Assembly (NCBI GenBank): GCA_947499925.1 | Contig: CANMQR010000039.1 | Coordinates: forward strand, 1-6,392 | Source of the DNA: Neisseriaceae bacterium | GTDB lineage: Bacteria; Pseudomonadota; Gammaproteobacteria; Burkholderiales; UBA11063 | Direction: 5' to 3' | DNA: 6,392 bases | The notes under the pieces: generated by a model | Seen by the model: only the letters and a program-made list of their open reading frames with translations | What the model was told of the DNA's origin: nothing | Databases searched by the model: none | Shown: positions 1-6,392 of the stretch, piece after piece | Numbering within the stretch: position 1 is the first letter of the stretch | How the letters are laid out: the number at the start of each line of letters is the position of its first letter | Made by a program: the position numbers and the translations under genes

Positions 1-814
1 ATACGATAACTAAATGATTAGTGTCGGTTTTATGAAATTTATAAAAGTCTGAAACCTGCTCTAAATATTTGTTAACTTCTTCTTCTATTATAAGCTTTCT
101 GGTTAATTCATGTTTGGGATGTAAAACCACATCAACAGTATTACGACATTCAATAATACTACCGTTATCAATAACGGCAACCCTGTCACAGATTTTTCTA
201 ACTACTTCAATCTCATGAGTAATTAAAACTATCGTAAGTCCAAGCTTTCGATTAATATCTAAAAGCAATTCAAGAATACTATTGGTAGTTTGTGGATCAA
301 GCGCTGAAGTTGCTTCATCACTAAGTAAAAGTTTGGGATCAGTTGCAAGAGCGCGTGCTATTCCTACCCTTTGCTTTTGCCCGCCAGATAGACTTTTGGG
401 GTATTTGGTAGCAAAATCAGTTAGACCAACCAAATTTAGTAAATTCGCAACTTTCAATTTGATTTCTTCAGGAGTATGACTACCTTGCAGTACCAAAGGT
501 AGTGCAACATTAGCGAGGACTGTTTTTGAATTAAGTAAATTAAACCCCTGAAAAATCACGCCTATTTTCTGGCGCGCCATTCTAAGCTCATCTTTACTAA
601 CTGTAGTTAAATCCAAGCCATCAACAATAATACTTCCAGTGTCTGGTTTTTCTAGTAAATTAATGCATTTTATTAGTGTGGATTTTCCGGCTCCTGAACG
701 TCCAATAACGCCAAAGATCTCACCTTTTGATACCTCAATATTAATATTATTTAATACCTTAACTGTTTTATTCTTAAATGTATAAGATTTACTGACATTT
801 TGCATTTTTATCAT
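1..814 (-). CDS. metN: Methionine ABC transporter ATP-binding protein MetN (3' end beyond window)
   Basis: This is the ATPase subunit that powers import of methionine through the inner membrane with the permease MetI and the lipoprotein MetQ. 271 codons are visible from ATG at 814. Seen in order: Walker [10 protein letters not shown] (residues 38-46), Q-loop glutamine in IFQGFNLL (Q89), ABC signature LSGGQKQRV (142-150), Walker B LLLSDE (162-167), D-loop SALD, and the switch histidine in LITHE (H200). The stretches [24 protein letters not shown] and [18 protein letters not shown] are characteristic of MetN and not of other amino-acid importers. Full MetN is about 340 residues, so the missing part is mostly the C-terminal methionine-sensing (NIL/ACT-like) domain. 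The start at 814 gives the usual MIK opening; a second ATG lies three codons on. The Shine-Dalgarno is weak (AAGG, 13 bases upstream). It follows yajQ by 27 bases, probably co-transcribed. Confidence 0.93.
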   Translation of the reverse strand, partial: MIKMQNVSKSYTFKNKTVKVLNNINIEVSKGEIFGVIGRSGAGKSTLIKCINLLEKPDTGSIIVDGLDLTTVSKDELRMARQKIGVIFQGFNLLNSKTVLANVALPLVLQGSHTPEEIKLKVANLLNLVGLTDFATKYPKSLSGGQKQRVGIARALATDPKLLLSDEATSALDPQTTNSILELLLDINRKLGLTIVLITHEIEVVRKICDRVAVIDNGSIIECRNTVDVVLHPKHELTRKLIIEEEVNKYLEQVSDFYKFHKTDTNHLVIV

Positions 815-841
815 ATATACTACTTTGCCTTAAGACAAAAA

Positions 842-1327
842 TTAATCGCGAAAGTTATTAAATTGTAATGGAACTTCAGTAATGCCTTGCTTTAATAACT
901 GCATAGCTTCTTGTAGGTCATCACGTTTACCACCAGTAACACGCACAGTCTCACCTTGAATACTTGCCTGGACTTTCATTTTACTATCTTTAATTAATTT
1001 GATCATTTTTTTACCTAAATCTTGAGGAATACCATTTTTGACAGTGATAATTTCTTTCATTTTATTCCCACTGACTTTTTCTTTTTTACCCTCTTCAAGC
1101 ACCCTGGTATCAATCCCACGCTTAGTCATTTTACCAATCAAAACTTCTTTAACCTGACTTAATTTAAAATCATCATCAGCATAAATCGTTAGTTCCAAAT
1201 CTTTACCTTCGATACGGGCATCACTTCCCTTGAAATCAAAACGCGTGCTAATTTCTTTATTAGACTGATCAAGGCTATTAGCTAATTCTACTTTATTTAC
1301 TTCAGATACAACATCAAATGACGGCAT
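842..1327 (-). CDS. yajQ: YajQ family nucleotide-binding protein (DUF520)
   Basis: This is a complete 161-residue cytoplasmic protein of the YajQ/DUF520 family, which is normally 160-163 residues. Diagnostic sequence includes the N-terminus [24 protein letters not shown] (about 28-40), [11 protein letters not shown] (about 49-59), [19 protein letters not shown] (about 107-125), the [10 protein letters not shown] segment and the C-terminal FNNFRD. Known for the family: two ferredoxin-like domains that bind nucleotides or nucleic acid; a Xanthomonas homologue binds cyclic di-GMP and affects virulence gene expression. The exact role here is not shown by the sequence. The start is supported by a TGGAG Shine-Dalgarno 8 bases before the ATG. 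It lies 33 bases after pnuC and 27 bases before metN on the same strand, with no terminator between, which suggests one operon. No damage is seen. Confidence 0.95.
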   Translation of the reverse strand: MPSFDVVSEVNKVELANSLDQSNKEISTRFDFKGSDARIEGKDLELTIYADDDFKLSQVKEVLIGKMTKRGIDTRVLEEGKKEKVSGNKMKEIITVKNGIPQDLGKKMIKLIKDSKMKVQASIQGETVRVTGGKRDDLQEAMQLLKQGITEVPLQFNNFRD

Positions 1328-1360
1328 AATTTAATCTCCAAAAATATATATAAGGCTTAA

Positions 1361-1942
1361 TTATACCATAGACGCATTTAATACTTTGGTGCGTCGATAA
1401 TCTCTTACCCATTTAATGCCCCCTATAAAATCTAGTACACCAAAAATCACATACGTAGCACTAGTAAAATATAGTTGATAGTGAAGATATAATGGCACTG
1501 ATATCAGAACTGTTGTAGCAAATATAAACCAACTCTCAATTTGTTTTAGTGCAGCCATATAAGTTGCAGTTATACATACTGCTGTTAAAACTGCATCAAT
1601 CAGATAATCAGTATCTCCTGTATATTTTAAAATATAATAGCTAATAATAGTCATAATAGCTGTTGCAATTATGTAGTTTATCCATTGCTTAAATGTAGTG
1701 TAACAAATTACTGCAACATGCTGCTTAGCATCCTTATTAGTCCATTTATACCATCCATATATTGACAGAATAACATATATTATTTGTAAAACACTACTAC
1801 CATAGAGGTGGGTTGTAATAAACTCATACCCCAGAAGCATTGCTCCTACTATGTATAATAACCAAAAAATTGGCTTTTGCACCATCTCTAGAAAAATACC
1901 TAAAACCGAAATTATAAAAATAGAAATATCAAGTTTACTCAT
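1361..1942 (-). CDS. pnuC: PnuC-family transporter (nicotinamide riboside or related vitamin)
   Basis: This is a 193-residue inner-membrane protein rich in hydrophobic segments, of the PnuC family of facilitators that take up nicotinamide riboside; relatives carry thiamine (PnuT) or riboflavin (PnuX). Family marks seen: the helix ending SIYGWYKW (residues 60-67), the TDYLIDAVLTAVCITATYMA segment (111-130), then KQIESW (133-138), and a last helix ending GGIKW followed by the basic tail VRDYRRTK (179-186), as expected for a cytoplasmic end. About seven membrane segments can be drawn. The start at 1942 (MSKLDIS) is preferred over an upstream in-frame ATG at 2026, because AAGGA sits 8 bases before it and the 28 extra residues look nothing like the family. 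The usual family motif IENW reads IESW here, so the cargo is left open. It is the first gene of a probable pnuC-yajQ-metN transcript. Confidence 0.85.
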   Translation of the reverse strand: MSKLDISIFIISVLGIFLEMVQKPIFWLLYIVGAMLLGYEFITTHLYGSSVLQIIYVILSIYGWYKWTNKDAKQHVAVICYTTFKQWINYIIATAIMTIISYYILKYTGDTDYLIDAVLTAVCITATYMAALKQIESWFIFATTVLISVPLYLHYQLYFTSATYVIFGVLDFIGGIKWVRDYRRTKVLNASMV

Positions 1943-1950
1943 AAAAATTT

Positions 1951-1955
1951 TCCTT
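1951..1955 (-). promoter_or_regulatory. Ribosome binding site that fixes the pnuC start
   Basis: The minus strand reads AAGGA, 8 bases upstream of ATG at 1942. This is the strongest Shine-Dalgarno match in the area. It argues that translation begins at MSKLDIS and not at the longer frame opening at 2026. Confidence 0.7.
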
Positions 1956-2001
1956 ATTTGGGGATATGGGATATTAGATGCATCATTTCCCTTACTTTTG
2001 C

Positions 2002-2018
2002 AAGCTATAAAATAGCTT
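2002..2018 (-). promoter_or_regulatory. Small hairpin in the pnuC leader
   Basis: A perfect 7-bp inverted repeat, AAGCTAT and ATAGCTT, is separated by 3 bases. It lies about 60 bases upstream of the pnuC start, inside the presumed 5' untranslated region. It is not followed by a T-run on the minus strand, so it is not a classical terminator. A role in leader folding is inference. Confidence 0.4.
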
Positions 2019-2071
2019 AATAACAATATTATATTACGATATTAGGAGCAATTATAATATAATTTACATTA

Positions 2072-2096
2072 GCTATAATGCATTTATCATTATAGC
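2072..2096. repeat. 9-bp inverted repeat over the pnuC -10 box
   Basis: The arms GCTATAATG (2072-2080) and CATTATAGC (2088-2096) are exact reverse complements around a 7-base centre. Each arm carries TATAAT, one per strand, so the dyad overlaps the candidate minus-strand -10 element and offers a mirrored one on the plus strand. It could be an operator or a symmetric promoter core. Confidence 0.5.
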
Positions 2097-2097
2097 A
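2089..2097 (-). promoter_or_regulatory. Candidate extended -10 promoter for pnuC-yajQ-metN
   Basis: The minus strand reads TGCTATAAT, a perfect -10 hexamer with the TGn extension. No good -35 box lies 17 bases upstream, which is acceptable for extended -10 promoters. Transcription would begin near 2082 and give a leader of about 140 bases before pnuC. AT-rich DNA produces such matches by chance, so the call is tentative. Confidence 0.4.
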
Positions 2098-2172
2098 AGG
2101 CAAAACTATATATACCTAGCTTTACAAACCTTTAATTATGGATAAAATTCTTATTAATTCGAAATAAATTGT

Positions 2173-2201
2173 TTTATAAGATATAATATGCACTGTATAG
2201 T
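2173..2201 (+). promoter_or_regulatory. Candidate promoter of the cas operon
   Basis: Two overlapping candidates exist. One is TTTATA (2173-2178), 17 bases, then TATAGT (2196-2201), giving a start near 2208. The other is a perfect TATAAT at 2182-2187 with only a poor -35 (TTCGAA at 2158-2163), giving a start near 2194. Either leaves a leader of about 50-70 bases before cas1. The choice cannot be made from sequence alone. Confidence 0.35.
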
Positions 2202-2203
2202 GC
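2190..2203. repeat. Operator-like 14-bp dyad at the cas promoter
   Basis: GCACTGTATAGTGC has 5-bp arms, GCACT and AGTGC, around GTAT. It overlaps the TATAGT candidate -10 and the start site predicted from the other candidate. This position suits a repressor site, but no bound protein can be named. Confidence 0.4.
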
Positions 2204-2243
2204 CAAATCTTAACAGATATCACTTAAATAGTTTTGACGAATT

Positions 2244-2252
2244 AAGAAAGAG
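2244..2252 (+). promoter_or_regulatory. Ribosome binding site of cas1
   Basis: The purine-rich AAGAAAGAG ends 8 bases before the ATG at 2261. It supports this start over the later in-frame ATG at codon 29. Confidence 0.55.
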
Positions 2253-2260
2253 TTCGCTAG

Positions 2261-3226
2261 ATGGAGCAATTATCTTCTAAAGAATTAAAGGCCGTATTAT
2301 ATTCAAAGCGTGCTAATATATTTTATCTAGAACATTGCCGTATTATGCAAAAAGACGGAAGAGTTCTTTATCTTACCGAAGCTAAAAATGAGAATTTATA
2401 TTGGAATATTCCAATAGCCAATACAACGGTTATCTTATTAGGAACAGGTACTTCGATTACCCAAGCCGCAATGCGCATGCTCGCTTCCAGTGGAGTGCTA
2501 GTTGGATTTTCTGGTGGTGGTGGAACACCATTATTTATGGGAAGTGAAATTGAATGGCTAACACCACAAAGTGAATATCGGCCTACTGAATATATACAAG
2601 GCTGGATGTCATTTTGGTTTGATGATGATAAACGTTTGAGTGCTGCAAAGATTTTCCAAAAATCACGGATGGATTTTATCGAAAAAACATGGACTAATGA
2701 CCGCGAACTTGCTGAATATGGATTTGTTTGCAAAGATAACGAAATTAAGCAATTATTCTCGAGCTATAAAGTTAAATTTAGTAATGCCACTTCAGTTTCA
2801 GACCTTTTGTCTAGCGAGGCACAATTAACTAAAAACCTTTATAAAATAGCAGCAACTAATTGCAAGTATGATAATTTTACTCGGGAACGTGAGGCTAATG
2901 ATAAAGCAAACAACTTCCTTAATCATGGAAATTATCTAGCGTATGGATTAGCTGCAAGTTGCCTATGGGTACTTGGAATCCCGCATGGATTTGCTGTTAT
3001 GCATGGTAAGACACGACGTGGCGCACTGGTTTTTGATGTCGCGGATTTGGTTAAAGACGCCTTGGTTTTACCATTAGCATTTATTTGTGCAAGCGAAAAC
3101 ACGAGTGAGCAGGATTTTAGAGAACAATGTTTGCAGATTTTTACAAAGCATAAAGCTCTCGAATATATGTTTGATACTGTTAAAAACATTGCTCTACTAA
3201 ATGACTGGAAGACAACTCCATTATGA
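2261..3226 (+). CDS. cas1: CRISPR-associated integrase Cas1, subtype I-F
   Basis: This complete 321-residue protein is the metal-dependent DNA integrase that inserts new spacers into the CRISPR array, working with the Cas2 part of the neighbouring fusion. The subtype I-F form is recognised from the N-terminal beta domain (about 1-90, with LLGTGTSITQAAMRMLASSGV at about 59-79 and the GFSGGGGTPLF stretch after it) and the helical catalytic domain. Expected metal ligands are present: E186 in SSEAQLTKNLY, H248 in FAVMHGKTRRG, and D259 and D262 in LVFDVADLVKD. These match the spacing of E190, H254, D265 and D268 known from Pseudomonas aeruginosa Cas1. The GIPHGFAVMHGKTRRGALVFDVADL block is the strongest family mark. 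It is the first gene of the cas operon; its TGA stop overlaps the cas3 ATG. No frameshift or missing residue is seen. Frames on the opposite strand inside it are not believed. Confidence 0.96.
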   Translation: MEQLSSKELKAVLYSKRANIFYLEHCRIMQKDGRVLYLTEAKNENLYWNIPIANTTVILLGTGTSITQAAMRMLASSGVLVGFSGGGGTPLFMGSEIEWLTPQSEYRPTEYIQGWMSFWFDDDKRLSAAKIFQKSRMDFIEKTWTNDRELAEYGFVCKDNEIKQLFSSYKVKFSNATSVSDLLSSEAQLTKNLYKIAATNCKYDNFTREREANDKANNFLNHGNYLAYGLAASCLWVLGIPHGFAVMHGKTRRGALVFDVADLVKDALVLPLAFICASENTSEQDFREQCLQIFTKHKALEYMFDTVKNIALLNDWKTTPL

Positions 3227-6200
3227 TGGTAACTTTTGTATCGCAATGTGAAAAACGGGCATTAAATCGTACTAGACGAGTATTGGATGCATTTGCCAAC
3301 CGTATAGGAAGTAATACATGGCAAACCGTAATAACTGAAGATGGATTAATTGCAGTTAAAAAACTATTACGCCAAACGGCGAGTAAAAGCACCGCTGTTT
3401 CATGCCATTGGTTAAGAAGTAGAACACGCTCTGAGTTAGTTTGGGTGGTAGGTAACAGAAGTAAGTTTAATAATCAAGGAATAGTGCCAGTGAATTCTAC
3501 AAAAAAAAATATCTCTCAAAATAAATGGGAGAATGATTGGCATTATTTACCACTTATTAAAGCACTGGTGGCAATTGCCGCATTGTTACACGACTGGGGC
3601 AAAGCGAGTGTTTTATTTCAAGAAAAATTAAATAAATATACTAAACAAGGTGACCCAATTCGCCATGAATGGGTATCATGTTTATTATTAAATGCCTTAA
3701 TTCAATATTCTGCTAATACTGAAACAGATAATGCCTGGCTTAGTTTATTAATAAATCAGAAATGGGAAGAGAGTTTTCTTAAACAAACTATAGTACAATC
3801 AACTGAGCATACAAAAGCGTTGGATAAGCTACCGCCGATTGCTCAATTAGTAGCATGGTTAATTGTATCTCATCATCGTTTACCAGATCTACAATCTGAA
3901 CAAGAACAAAACAACTGGAAAGACACTCAACGAGATTCAATTCAGAGCTTACTAAAAAGCATTAATGCAACTTGGGGTTATCAAAATAAATATGATGAAA
4001 AAGATTATGCGGCAAGACTAAAATTATGTTTTGAATTCAAGCATGGGTTACTCTCTAAATCTGATCCCTGGAGTAAACAAATTAAAAAATGGGCGTCTCG
4101 CTTATTACACGAAAATACAAATGCCTTAACTTGTTTAAATAATGGCAGTTGGCGAGTAGTATTGCATCATGCGAGATTAAGCCTAATGCTGGGAGATCAT
4201 TATTACTCATCTTGTGATAAATCAGATATCTGGAAACCATCTTCATTATTATTCGCAAATACTGATCAGAACGGAAACCTAAAACAATTTTTAGATGAAC
4301 ACTTAGTGCATGTTTGTAAACATGCACTAAGTGTATCACAATCATTAAGCCGATTAAGTGAGGAAATGGATTATGCATATGATATTAATAATTTAAAGAA
4401 AAAAAGCCCTTTGGGATATGAGTGGCAAGATCATGCCGTAAAACAAATTCACCAAGCAAATTTACAACAAGACAAACAAGAAATTGGATGTTTTGTGGTG
4501 AATATGGCAAGTACTGGCAAAGGAAAAACTATTGCCAATGCAAAAATCATGCGCGCACTATCTCAGGATGGAGAGTCTTTACGATATATTTTGGCACTAG
4601 GTTTACGTACTTTAACATTACAAACTGGAGATTCGTATCGTAATGATATAGGTCTCGATGATAGTGATTTAGCAATATTAATTGGTTCAAAGGCTGTACA
4701 AGAATTACACCAAAAAAATAATATCTCTAATAAAGAAAAATCACTAGAGCTAGAAGACCATGGTTCTGAATCTTTAGAAGAGTTGTTAGATGATGAGCTT
4801 AATTATGAAGAGTTGCCGCAAGCTGATTTTATGAATACACTATTTTCTAAAAATAGTGCGGAAAAGAACAAGGCTTTCTTATATAAGCCAATATTAGTTT
4901 GTACTATTGACCATATTATGGCTGCCACTGAAACAAAACGCGGTGGTAAATATATTTTGCCAAGTTTGCGGCTGCTATCTTCTGATTTAGTTATTGATGA
5001 AATTGATGATTTTAATGGACGAGATTTAGTTGCAATTACTCGTTTAGTTCATCTTGTAGGGATGTTGGGTAGAAAAGTAATGATTTCATCTGCAACAATC
5101 CCACCGTCATTAGCTGAAGGTCTTTTTAATGCATATTCAACTGGCTGGCAACTATATTGTAAATTTAAACACCTAACCAATCAAAATGTTGCCAGCATTT
5201 GGGTGGATGAATTTAAAACTAATATTGAAATAATTTCTAGCCCACCTAAAGATGGAGGCATAGAAATATACAAATCAGCTCATCAAAAATTTGTAAACAT
5301 TAGAGTTGATCGCTTATTACAGGAAGTTATAAAACATAAAGCTTATATTGTGAAGTGTGATTATCTAAGAAATTTAAAAGAAAATCAACGTCAAGTAGAT
5401 GTAAGCACTGAATCACAATATTTTGAGTTAATAAAAACTAATATTCAACAACTTCATCAACAGCACCACACAATTGACGCAAAATCTGATAAAAAAATAT
5501 CCTTTGGAGTGGTAAGGGTTGCCAATGTTACACCATGTGTTAAATTGACTAGATATCTTCTTAATGCAAGCTGGGATAATAACATAGAGCCAAGAATTAT
5601 GGCTTACCATAGTCGGCAAATATTATTATTGAGAAGTGAACAGGAACGTCATTTAGATACTGTTTTAAAACGTAAAGAAAAAGAAGGTAACGAAGCGATT
5701 GCATTTAGCAATAACGAAATCCGTAGACATTTAGATTCTACCGCCTCAAAGAACATAGTTTTTATTTTAGTTGCGACTCCAGTTGAGGAAGTTGGGAGGG
5801 ATCATGATTTTGATTGGGCAATAATTGAACCGTCATCGTATCGTTCAATTATTCAGCTATCAGGTAGAGTATTGCGCCATCGTAACTTATACAAAGATAT
5901 TACTGTACCTAATATTGCCATTATGCAATACAACTTAAAAGGTCTAACTAATGCTGATATAGCATTCGAAAAACCTGGTTTTGAGATGAATAACAATCAT
6001 TTTAGATTAGAGACTAAAAACCTGGAATCATTGTTAGACAAGGACACCATAGATAGTGGGATTAATTCTATACCACGTATTAAAGAACAACAACCATTGA
6101 AACCAACTCAAAAACTTGCAGATTTAGAACATGCTGTAATGGCACGCTTTCTGACTGAATATGACCGAAAAGGACCAAGTGAAATTAATGGTTGGCTAAA

Positions 6201-6392
6201 CGAAGTATGGTTTTTAACTGCATTACCCCAAAGATATAACAAGTTCCGCCAAAGTTCACCGAATATTCAACTTTTTGCGATTATGAAAAATCAAAAAATA
6301 TGTTTTTGTGAAAAAAGTGAAAATGGAGAATTTATTGAACGTAGTAATTTTAAAGCATGTGATTTTTATCAGATTGATGAATTAAAGCTTAA
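3223..6392 (+). CDS. cas3f: Cas2-Cas3 fusion nuclease-helicase, subtype I-F (3' end beyond window)
   Basis: This is the signature fusion of I-F systems. The N-terminal Cas2 domain (about 1-95, opening MMVTFVSQCEKRALNRTRRVLD) bridges Cas1 dimers. The rest unwinds and cuts DNA marked by the Csy surveillance complex. Seen: HD-nuclease motifs HDWGK (123-127), RHE (147-149), SHHRLP (216-221) and ARLSLMLGDH (317-326); Walker A ASTGKGKT (429-436); CTIDHIMAAT (560-569); DEID (592-595); SAT (623-625); YHSRQ (795-799); TPVEEVGRD (852-860); and arginine-finger motif QLSGRVLRHR (878-887). An acidic stretch (about 515-535) lies between helicase motifs. 1056 codons are open with no stop. I-F Cas3 is usually about 1075-1100 residues, so only a short C-terminal piece is missing. 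ATG at 3223 overlaps the cas1 stop and aligns SQCEKRAL as in homologues; TGGAAG lies 11 bases upstream. Coupled translation is likely. Confidence 0.96.
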   Translation, partial: MMVTFVSQCEKRALNRTRRVLDAFANRIGSNTWQTVITEDGLIAVKKLLRQTASKSTAVSCHWLRSRTRSELVWVVGNRSKFNNQGIVPVNSTKKNISQNKWENDWHYLPLIKALVAIAALLHDWGKASVLFQEKLNKYTKQGDPIRHEWVSCLLLNALIQYSANTETDNAWLSLLINQKWEESFLKQTIVQSTEHTKALDKLPPIAQLVAWLIVSHHRLPDLQSEQEQNNWKDTQRDSIQSLLKSINATWGYQNKYDEKDYAARLKLCFEFKHGLLSKSDPWSKQIKKWASRLLHENTNALTCLNNGSWRVVLHHARLSLMLGDHYYSSCDKSDIWKPSSLLFANTDQNGNLKQFLDEHLVHVCKHALSVSQSLSRLSEEMDYAYDINNLKKKSPLGYEWQDHAVKQIHQANLQQDKQEIGCFVVNMASTGKGKTIANAKIMRALSQDGESLRYILALGLRTLTLQTGDSYRNDIGLDDSDLAILIGSKAVQELHQKNNISNKEKSLELEDHGSESLEELLDDELNYEELPQADFMNTLFSKNSAEKNKAFLYKPILVCTIDHIMAATETKRGGKYILPSLRLLSSDLVIDEIDDFNGRDLVAITRLVHLVGMLGRKVMISSATIPPSLAEGLFNAYSTGWQLYCKFKHLTNQNVASIWVDEFKTNIEIISSPPKDGGIEIYKSAHQKFVNIRVDRLLQEVIKHKAYIVKCDYLRNLKENQRQVDVSTESQYFELIKTNIQQLHQQHHTIDAKSDKKISFGVVRVANVTPCVKLTRYLLNASWDNNIEPRIMAYHSRQILLLRSEQERHLDTVLKRKEKEGNEAIAFSNNEIRRHLDSTASKNIVFILVATPVEEVGRDHDFDWAIIEPSSYRSIIQLSGRVLRHRNLYKDITVPNIAIMQYNLKGLTNADIAFEKPGFEMNNNHFRLETKNLESLLDKDTIDSGINSIPRIKEQQPLKPTQKLADLEHAVMARFLTEYDRKGPSEINGWLNEVWFLTALPQRYNKFRQSSPNIQLFAIMKNQKICFCEKSENGEFIERSNFKACDFYQIDELKL
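4299..4334. repeat. Perfect 17-bp inverted repeat inside cas3
   Basis: The arms ACACTTAGTGCATGTTT (4299-4315) and AAACATGCACTAAGTGT (4318-4334) are exact reverse complements around the 2-base centre GT. The dyad lies in the coding sequence, over residues of LDEHLVHVCKHALSVSQS, between the HD and helicase domains. The flanking bases do not extend the pairing. No T-run follows on either strand, so it is not a standard terminator. As DNA it could form a cruciform or bind a dimeric protein; as RNA it would need a few unpaired loop bases. Confidence 0.85.
4838..4858. repeat. 9-bp inverted repeat inside cas3
   Basis: The arms CACTATTTT (4838-4846) and AAAATAGTG (4850-4858) pair exactly around the 3-base loop CTA. 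It sits within the cas3 reading frame, just after the acidic stretch (residues MNTLFSKNSAEK). No T-run follows. A chance origin is possible in DNA this AT-rich. Confidence 0.6.

Larger units (their letters stand above)
1943..2260. other. Divergent intergenic region between pnuC and cas1
   Basis: This is 318 bases with no supported gene. It is very AT-rich and contains several TATAAT-like hexamers on both strands. It holds the pnuC leader, candidate promoters in both directions and three short dyads, listed separately. No CRISPR repeat, tRNA or recognisable riboswitch core was found. The minus-strand frame extending from 1942 up to 2026 is judged to be untranslated leader. Confidence 0.7.

Noticed and set aside
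282..479. Open frame of 65 codons on the plus strand opposite metN
   Set aside because: It is antisense to the Walker B and signature region of metN and has no family resemblance.
1943..2026. 28-residue N-terminal extension of PnuC from ATG 2026
   Set aside because: The added residues are not membrane-like or family-like, while a good AAGGA site precedes the ATG at 1942.
1943..2097. TPP or other known riboswitch upstream of pnuC
   Set aside because: No conserved core such as the thiamine box could be found by eye on the minus strand.
2186..2212. Degenerate I-F CRISPR repeat upstream of cas1
   Set aside because: The stretch CACTGTATAG recalls part of some I-F repeats, but the GCC/GGC stem is missing, the resemblance needs a gap, and no second copy is present.
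2368..2733. Open frame of 121 codons on the minus strand inside cas1
   Set aside because: It lies wholly antisense to a well-conserved gene, has no ribosome site of note and resembles no known family.
4299..4334. Rho-independent terminator inside cas3
   Set aside because: The stem is strong, but no T-run follows on either strand and the loop would be only 2 bases.
4299..4334. Neisserial or Pasteurellaceae DNA uptake sequences
   Set aside because: Neither GCCGTCTGAA nor AAGTGCGGT, in either orientation, was noticed in the window; the dyad is a different sequence.
4082..4378. Open frame of 98 codons on the minus strand inside cas3
   Set aside because: It is antisense to conserved cas3 sequence and gives no recognisable protein.

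Overview
The window is AT-rich bacterial DNA with genes on both strands, carrying proteobacterial-type genes. The organism is probably an AT-rich beta- or gammaproteobacterium. The YajQ sequence (residues around RFDFKGSD and YADDDFKL) reads most like the betaproteobacterial/Neisseriales style, but this is a judgement from memory and not a placement. No mobile element, tRNA, rRNA or CRISPR array is present.

Left part (1-1942, minus strand): three closely spaced genes read right to left: pnuC (vitamin/nucleoside-type transporter), yajQ (small nucleotide-binding protein) and metN (methionine importer ATPase, running off the left edge). The gaps are only 33 and 27 bases with no terminator between them, so they probably form one transcript. 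metI and metQ would be expected beyond the left edge.

Middle (1943-2260): a 318-base divergent intergenic region. It holds candidate promoters facing both ways, a 9-bp inverted repeat that contains the minus-strand -10 box, a short hairpin in the pnuC leader, and a 14-bp dyad at the presumed cas promoter.

Right part (2261-6392, plus strand): the first two genes of a subtype I-F (Ypest-type) CRISPR-Cas operon. They are cas1, and the subtype-defining cas2-cas3 fusion, overlapping cas1 by 4 bases and running off the right edge close to its natural end. Cas1 keeps its four expected metal ligands. Cas2-3 keeps the HD-nuclease and helicase motifs, with no stop or frameshift over 1056 codons. Adaptation (Cas1 with the Cas2 part) and target degradation (HD nuclease and helicase) thus look intact. 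The Cascade genes (cas8f/csy1, cas5f/csy2, cas7f/csy3, cas6f/csy4) and the repeat array would normally follow to the right, outside the window.

The system itself is a known type. The most unusual thing seen is a perfect 17-bp inverted repeat with a 2-base centre inside the cas3 coding sequence (4299-4334), which the conserved protein reading does not obviously require.
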